Source of the DNA: Pantoea eucalypti
Lineage (GTDB): Bacteria; Pseudomonadota; Gammaproteobacteria; Enterobacterales; Enterobacteriaceae
Assembly: GCF_009646115.1 (NCBI RefSeq)
Contig: NZ_CP045720.1
Span: 2,294,001 to 2,358,000, forward strand
Length of the DNA: 64,000 nt
Direction of reading: 5' to 3'
Positions 59,256 through 64,000 of this stretch are shown piece after piece. Both the position numbers and the translations under genes were made by a program. The notes under the pieces are model-generated. The model was given only the letters and a program-made list of their open reading frames with translations. It searched no databases and had not been told where the DNA came from. Numbering within the stretch: the stretch's first letter is position 1; the number at the start of each line of letters is the position of its first letter.

Positions 59256-62200
59256 GATGCCTGCGCCAGCTGATTGAGCGGACGATTTGCCAGCCAGATC
59301 TGCCCCGCTTCGAGCTTCACCGGCCAGCAGCGCAGCTGGTGCTGCGGATTATCCAGACTCTGGCCGTCACGCAACCGTATCCGCTGCTTGTAAAGCGGAG
59401 AGATCACCACCGGCTCACCGCCGACATCGCCCAGGATCCCGCGCGACAGCACGCTGGCGTCGCTGCCAGGTTCGCGATCTTCCAGCGCAAACAGCGCGTC
59501 ACCCAGACGGAACAGCGCGACACGCTCACTGCCAAGTCGTGCGCCAATCCCTGCCTCCGGCGGAATCGCCTCCAGTGCGCAGATTGCACTCCAGGGCTCA
59601 GCGGGCAGTTGCAGCAGCGGACGCGCAGGTACGGATTCAGGCTGACGCTGACCGCGTACCCGGCTGTAGTACAGCGATTCATCAGGCTGGTCGCTGTTGA
59701 TCGTCGGCGTAAACAGCGCAAGTCTCGACGGGTCCGCCAGCGTGGTCTGCCACTCACACTGGTACGCGTCAACCACCCGCTGCATCTCCTGCTCCAGCGT
59801 CGCGCCCAGCCCGAGGCTATCCTCAATCACGACCTGCCGCAGATAATCCAGACCACCTTCCAGATTGTCCATCCAGACACTGGTACGCTGCAGCCGATCG
59901 GCGGTACGGATGTAAAACATCAGCAGGCGATCGACATAGCGCAGCAGCGTCGCGTCGTCGAGATCGCTGGCGAACAGATCAGCATGGCGCGGCTTCATCC
60001 CGCCATTCCCGCAGACGTAGAGGTTCCATCCCTTTTCAGTGGCGATCACTCCGATATCTTTGCTCTGCGCTTCTGCACACTCTCGGGTACAGCCCGAAAC
60101 CGCCATCTTGATCTTGTGCGGTGCGCGCAGCCCCTTGTAGCGGTTCTCCAGCGCAATGGCGAAGGCGGTCGAATCCTGCACGCCGTAGCGGCACCAGGTC
60201 GATCCCACACAGGACTTCACCGTTCGCAGCGATTTGCCGTAGGCGTGACCGGTTTCAAAACCCGCTTCCAGCAGCGTCTGCCAGATATCCGGCAACTGGT
60301 CGAGCCGCGCACCTAACAGGTCGATACGCTGACCGCCGGTGATTTTTGTGTAGAGGTCGTAACGCGCCGCCACCTCGCCAATGGCGATCAGCCCCTGCGG
60401 CGTGATCTCACCCGCCGGAACGCGCGGCACCACGGAATAGGTGCCATCTTTCTGGATGTTGGCGAAGTAGCGGTCGTTGGTGTCCTGCAGCGGCAGATGC
60501 GCCGGTTTCAGCAGATAATCATTCCAGCAGGAGGCGAGCAATGACGCCACCAGCGGCTTGCACACTTCACAGCCGTTCCCCCGACCGTGCGATGCCAGCA
60601 GCGCATCGAAGGTTTTAAACTCGCCAGCCCGCACCAGGTGATACAGCTCCTGGCGTGAATAGCCGAAGTGGTCGCAGACATCTTTTTTCACCTCAACGCC
60701 GAGATTTTCCAGCTGAAACTCCATCACCTGCTTCACCAGCGCCGCACAGCCGCCACAGCCGGTGGCCGCTTTGGTGCAGCTCCTGATGCTGCTCATCTCA
60801 CCGCAGCCCCCTTTCACCGCCGCGCAGATATCGCCCTTGCTGACGTTGTGGCAGGAGCAGACCTGGGCGCTGTCCGGCAACGCCGCGACGCCTGGCGCTT
60901 TTGGCGCACCGGCAAGTGCAGGCAGAATAAGGCTTTCCGGTGCGGCAGGCAGCGGTAAGTCATTAAGCATCATCTGCAACAGCGTGGCGTAATCGCTACT
61001 GTCACCCACCAGCACGCCGCCCAGCAGCCGGGTGCCCTCCGCAGAGACCACGATTTTCTTGTAGATGCCTTTTGGCCCGTCGGTCCAGTGATAGTGCTGG
61101 CTGCCCGGCGTGCGGCCGTGAGCGTCACCAAACGAGGCGACCTCCACGCCCAGTAGTTTCAGCTTAGTGCTCATGTCTGCACCGCTGAATGCGATGGGTT
61201 CAGCCGCCAGATGTCCGGCCAGCACCCGCGCCATCTGATAACCCGGCGCGACCAGGCCAAAGATCTGACCGTTCCACAGCGCGCATTCGCCGATGGCAAA
61301 CACGTCGTCATCGCTGGTCTGGCAGCGATCGTTAATCTCAATGCCGCCGCGCGGTCCCAGCGTCAGACCCGCCTCACGCGCCAGCTCATCGCGCGGCCGG
61401 ATACCGGCGGAAAACAGCACCAGATCGCCGGGTAAACTGCTGCCGTCGGCAAAGCGCAGCACCACGCTGCCGTCAGGCTGTCGCTCAATCAGTTCGGTCT
61501 GTTTCGAGGTGTGAACCGTCACGCCCAGCGCATCGATCTTCTGACGCAGCATCAGCGCACCGCCCTCATCAAGCTGCACCGCCATCAGGCGCGGCGCAAA
61601 CTCCACCACGTGCGTTTCGAGCCCGAGCTGCCGCAGCGCATTCGCCGCCTCCAGACCCAGCAGGCCGCCGCCAATCACGATGCCGCGCTGGCTATGGCGG
61701 GCGCAGGTGGCAATGGCATCAAGGTCGTCCAGCGTGCGATAGACAAAGCAGCGATCGCCGTCGTGGCCCGGCACCGGGGGGACAAACGCGCGTGAGCCAG
61801 TCGCCAGCACCAGCTTATCCCAGGCAAGTTCACTGCCCGTGCTGTCACGCAGGCTGTGCTGCTGGCGGTCGATCGCGACAACCGAATAGCCACTCCGCAG
61901 TTCGATACCGTGCCGGGCAAAGAAGTCCCCGTCGACCAGCGACAGGTCGTCGGCCGTTTTGCCGTTGAAATAGTCCGACAGATGCACCCGATCGTAAGCC
62001 TGCTGGCGCTCCTCGCCATAAACCACGATGTGATAGTGCTGATGCATTTCGCGGGCAACCAGCTGCTCAAGAAAATGGTGACTGACCATGCCGTGACCCA
62101 CCACGGCTAAAACCGGTTTACTCATTTCAGGACTCTCTGCAGCCTGTGGCTGCGGTTCAGGTTGATCGTGATCGAACAGGGCAGCGAACGTGACAGGTTC

Positions 62201-63316
62201 GGCGTGCTGAAGACGCTCCATCAGCGCAGGCCCTTGCCGGGTGTCGCCAGAAAGCAGCACGCCACAGAGGCGGCCATGACGAAGAAAAAGACGGCGATAG
62301 TCGCCGGATATCGGGTCAAAACTGCTGATAGAGGGCGCCTCACTGACGTCGCCCGCGCTGAACAGTGAAATGCCACTCACTTTGAGGCGTGTCGCCAGCG
62401 GCTGGCTGACAAAATCCGCCAGCGGCGATCCGGCCAGTTGCGCCGCCAGAATCTGCGCCTGCGCCAGACAAGGCGCGACCAGACCAAAGGTTTCGCCCGC
62501 GATTTCACAGCACTCACCCACCGCGTAAACTCCAGGAATGGCACTGCGCAGCTGACCATCCACCAGAATGCCGCGCTGACACGGCAGACCCGCCGCCTGC
62601 GCCAGCGTTATCCCGGGCTGAACGCCGATGGCGATGACCACCTGTGTGGCGGCAACGTGGTGGCCGCTGGTCAGCGTCACACCCGTCTCGTCAATCGCCA
62701 CAAGTCCGCTGTTGAGTTCACAGCGGATGCCGCGCTGCGCTAATGCCGTCAGCAAGAGCTCGCCCGCTTTTGCATCCAGCTGGCGATCCAGCAGCCAGGG
62801 TTTGTGGTGGACCAGCGTGACATCACGGCCACGGGCGCGGAGTGCTGCTGCCGCTTCAATACCCAGAAAGCCGCCGCCCAACACCACCACCGGTCCCTGA
62901 CCTGCCAGCAGTTGCCGGACGTCAGCAATGCTGCGAAAAACCCGGACGCAATCCGCATCGATGCCAGGAATCGCGGGCAGACGAGGCTGCGAACCGGTGG
63001 CAAACACCAGTTGATCCCAGCTGAGCTGGCGCCGATCGGTCTGCACAGTACGCGCGGCAAGATCGACCTGCAGGACGGTTTCACCGTTCAGGAGCGTGAC
63101 GCCGTGCCGCTGATACCACGCCTGATCGTGGATCAGGGTGTCACTGAAGGATTTTTCACCGGCCAGCACCGGCGACAACAGCACGCGGTTGTAGTTGCCG
63201 TGCGGCTCGCGGCCAATGACCGTGATGGCGTAACGCTGCGGCGCACGTTGCAGCAGGCTCTCCACCATCTGCATCCCCGCCATGCCATTACCTATCACCA
63301 GCAACCGTTGCCTCAT
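59252..63316 (-). CDS. NasC-NirB-NirD fusion, NADH-dependent nitrite reductase
   Basis: A single open frame of 1354 residues from the ATG at 63316 (AAGGAG ahead). Part 1 (1-397) is an FAD/NAD oxidoreductase like Klebsiella NasC (MRQRLLVIGNGMAGMQMVES, GGGFLGIEAAAALRARGRDV), the presumed electron donor to NasA. Part 2 (from Met398, MSKPVLAVVGHGMVSHHFLE) is full-length NirB: FAD/NADH domains, 2Fe-2S BFD (VCSCHNVSKGDIC, CGGC), siroheme/4Fe-4S cysteines (CVGSTWCRYG, SGCTRECAEAQ). Part 3 (about 1250-1354) is NirD, a Rieske-like domain without iron ligands. No stop or frameshift was seen at the joints. GAGAG before Met398 could permit internal initiation. Confidence 0.9.
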   Translation of the reverse strand: MRQRLLVIGNGMAGMQMVESLLQRAPQRYAITVIGREPHGNYNRVLLSPVLAGEKSFSDTLIHDQAWYQRHGVTLLNGETVLQVDLAARTVQTDRRQLSWDQLVFATGSQPRLPAIPGIDADCVRVFRSIADVRQLLAGQGPVVVLGGGFLGIEAAAALRARGRDVTLVHHKPWLLDRQLDAKAGELLLTALAQRGIRCELNSGLVAIDETGVTLTSGHHVAATQVVIAIGVQPGITLAQAAGLPCQRGILVDGQLRSAIPGVYAVGECCEIAGETFGLVAPCLAQAQILAAQLAGSPLADFVSQPLATRLKVSGISLFSAGDVSEAPSISSFDPISGDYRRLFLRHGRLCGVLLSGDTRQGPALMERLQHAEPVTFAALFDHDQPEPQPQAAESPEMSKPVLAVVGHGMVSHHFLEQLVAREMHQHYHIVVYGEERQQAYDRVHLSDYFNGKTADDLSLVDGDFFARHGIELRSGYSVVAIDRQQHSLRDSTGSELAWDKLVLATGSRAFVPPVPGHDGDRCFVYRTLDDLDAIATCARHSQRGIVIGGGLLGLEAANALRQLGLETHVVEFAPRLMAVQLDEGGALMLRQKIDALGVTVHTSKQTELIERQPDGSVVLRFADGSSLPGDLVLFSAGIRPRDELAREAGLTLGPRGGIEINDRCQTSDDDVFAIGECALWNGQIFGLVAPGYQMARVLAGHLAAEPIAFSGADMSTKLKLLGVEVASFGDAHGRTPGSQHYHWTDGPKGIYKKIVVSAEGTRLLGGVLVGDSSDYATLLQMMLNDLPLPAAPESLILPALAGAPKAPGVAALPDSAQVCSCHNVSKGDICAAVKGGCGEMSSIRSCTKAATGCGGCAALVKQVMEFQLENLGVEVKKDVCDHFGYSRQELYHLVRAGEFKTFDALLASHGRGNGCEVCKPLVASLLASCWNDYLLKPAHLPLQDTNDRYFANIQKDGTYSVVPRVPAGEITPQGLIAIGEVAARYDLYTKITGGQRIDLLGARLDQLPDIWQTLLEAGFETGHAYGKSLRTVKSCVGSTWCRYGVQDSTAFAIALENRYKGLRAPHKIKMAVSGCTRECAEAQSKDIGVIATEKGWNLYVCGNGGMKPRHADLFASDLDDATLLRYVDRLLMFYIRTADRLQRTSVWMDNLEGGLDYLRQVVIEDSLGLGATLEQEMQRVVDAYQCEWQTTLADPSRLALFTPTINSDQPDESLYYSRVRGQRQPESVPARPLLQLPAEPWSAICALEAIPPEAGIGARLGSERVALFRLGDALFALEDREPGSDASVLSRGILGDVGGEPVVISPLYKQRIRLRDGQSLDNPQHQLRCWPVKLEAGQIWLANRPLNQLAQAS

Positions 63317-63326
63317 GGTCTGCTCC

Positions 63327-64000
63327 TTATGCCGCCGTGGTCTGTTTTTCATAAAGAAAATGCAGCACTTTCTGGCGCAGCTGGTGGTAGCGCGGCTCAT
63401 CCGCCAGCGCGACCCGCGAGCGCGGACGCGGCAGATCAACAGTCAGGATTTCGCCGACCTGTGCTGCCGGGCCGTTAGTCATCATCAGTACCCGGTCGGA
63501 GAGCAGCACCGCTTCATCCACGTCATGGGTGATTAGCACGATAGTGGTATTCAGCTCCTGCTGGATACGCATCACGCTGTCCTGCAGGTGGGCGCGGGTT
63601 AACGCATCCAGCGCGCCAAACGGCTCATCCAGCAGCAGCACGCGCGGCTTCATCGCCAGGGCACGCGCAATGCCAACGCGCTGCTTCATGCCACCCGAGA
63701 TTTCGCCAGGCCGCTTGTGCATGGCGTGGCTCATCTGTACCCGATTGAGGTTGTGTTCGATCCAGTCGCGCATCTCCGCTTTGTTGAAGCGCCCTTTAAA
63801 CACCTGCTGCACCGCCAGTTCAACGTTCTGAAATGCCGTCAGCCACGGCAGCAGCGAATGGTTCTGAAACACCACCGCACGCTCCGGACCCGGTCCGGTG
63901 ATTTCGCGGTTATCACACAGCAGTACGCCGCTGCTGGGACGGGTTAATCCGGCAATCAGGTTCAGCAGGGTCGATTTGCCGCAGCCCGAATGGCCAATAA
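63327..64000 (-). CDS. nasD: Nitrate ABC transporter ATP-binding protein NasD/NrtD (partial)
   Basis: ATPase of the nitrate/nitrite importer, of the NrtD/SsuB/TauB type. The 5' end lies beyond the window, but reading to 64000 recovers Walker A IGHSGCGKSTLLNLIAG, ITGPGPERAVVFQNHSLLPW (Q-loop), signature ISGGMKQRVGIARALA, Walker B VLLLDEPFGALDALTR and the switch His in LITHDVDEA. The C-terminus is YEKQTTAA. It ends 10 bases before the fusion gene, so transport and reduction share a transcript. Partial only because of the edge. Confidence 0.93.
   Translation of the reverse strand, partial: IGHSGCGKSTLLNLIAGLTRPSSGVLLCDNREITGPGPERAVVFQNHSLLPWLTAFQNVELAVQQVFKGRFNKAEMRDWIEHNLNRVQMSHAMHKRPGEISGGMKQRVGIARALAMKPRVLLLDEPFGALDALTRAHLQDSVMRIQQELNTTIVLITHDVDEAVLLSDRVLMMTNGPAAQVGEILTVDLPRPRSRVALADEPRYHQLRQKVLHFLYEKQTTAA

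Noticed and set aside
62100..62150. Sequencing frameshift creating the NasC-NirB fusion
   Set aside because: The frame runs through the joint without a stop and both sides keep family residues; a true fusion or lost stop is more likely. Raw reads would settle it.

Overview
The window reads as a chromosome segment of an enterobacterium of the Erwiniaceae, most like Pantoea. The left part (1-28 kb) keeps the Escherichia coli gene order btuC-ihfA-pheT-pheS-pheM-rplT-rpmI-infC-thrS, then ydiY, ydiZ, yniA, yniB, yniC, ydjM, tcyP, osmE, nadE, cho, spy and astEBDAC. Protein lengths match those families almost residue for residue. Differences from E. coli, such as no pfkB beside ydiZ, kduI-kduD placed after yniC, a yddG-type exporter beside nadE, and a nitrate-assimilation (nas) cluster, fit Pantoea/Erwinia. 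The genus is an inference from layout; no database search was possible. Region by region: (1) 1-7.7 kb is the translation-factor and synthetase block on the minus strand, with its RNA-level controls: the pheM attenuator, the AUU start of infC and the thrS operator. (2) 7.8-21.6 kb holds stress and metabolic genes: outer-membrane YdiY, a GhoS-like protein, kinase and phosphatase genes, pectin-derived ketouronate enzymes under a KdgR-type box, two SOS genes (ydjM, cho) with LexA boxes, the cystine importer TcyP, OsmE, a Bcr-type exporter, NadE, YddG and Spy. (3) 21.9-28.9 kb is the arginine succinyltransferase operon astCADBE, behind a sigma54 promoter and a candidate NtrC site. (4) 28.9-34.8 kb has a general porin, a GGDEF-EAL protein with a damaged GGDEF metal site, an OhrR-like regulator, an AriR-like small protein and the inverse autotransporter YchO. 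(5) 35-42.1 kb is a sugar or polyol ABC import operon with two dehydrogenases, a DUF2291 lipoprotein and a divergent DeoR-type repressor. (6) 42.2-55.8 kb is an accessory block: a 2339-residue autotransporter adhesin, a possible 40-residue membrane peptide before it, an EvgA/EvgS-like two-component pair, and a third LuxR-type regulator whose receiver lacks the phosphoacceptor aspartate. Copies of one palindromic repeat lie on both sides of this block. (7) 55.8-64 kb is the nas cluster: nitrate ABC transporter ATPase (cut by the window end), a NasC-NirB-NirD fusion, nitrate reductase NasA and the siroheme methyltransferase CobA. The most novel part appears to be region 6: an adhesin with its own phosphorelay, a candidate small membrane protein, twin 12-bp repeats in the shared promoter region and flanking repeats that suggest a mobile cassette. 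Smaller candidates are a 22-codon ORF plus nested hairpin before ydiY and a 25-codon ORF with a strong ribosome-binding site between spy and astE.
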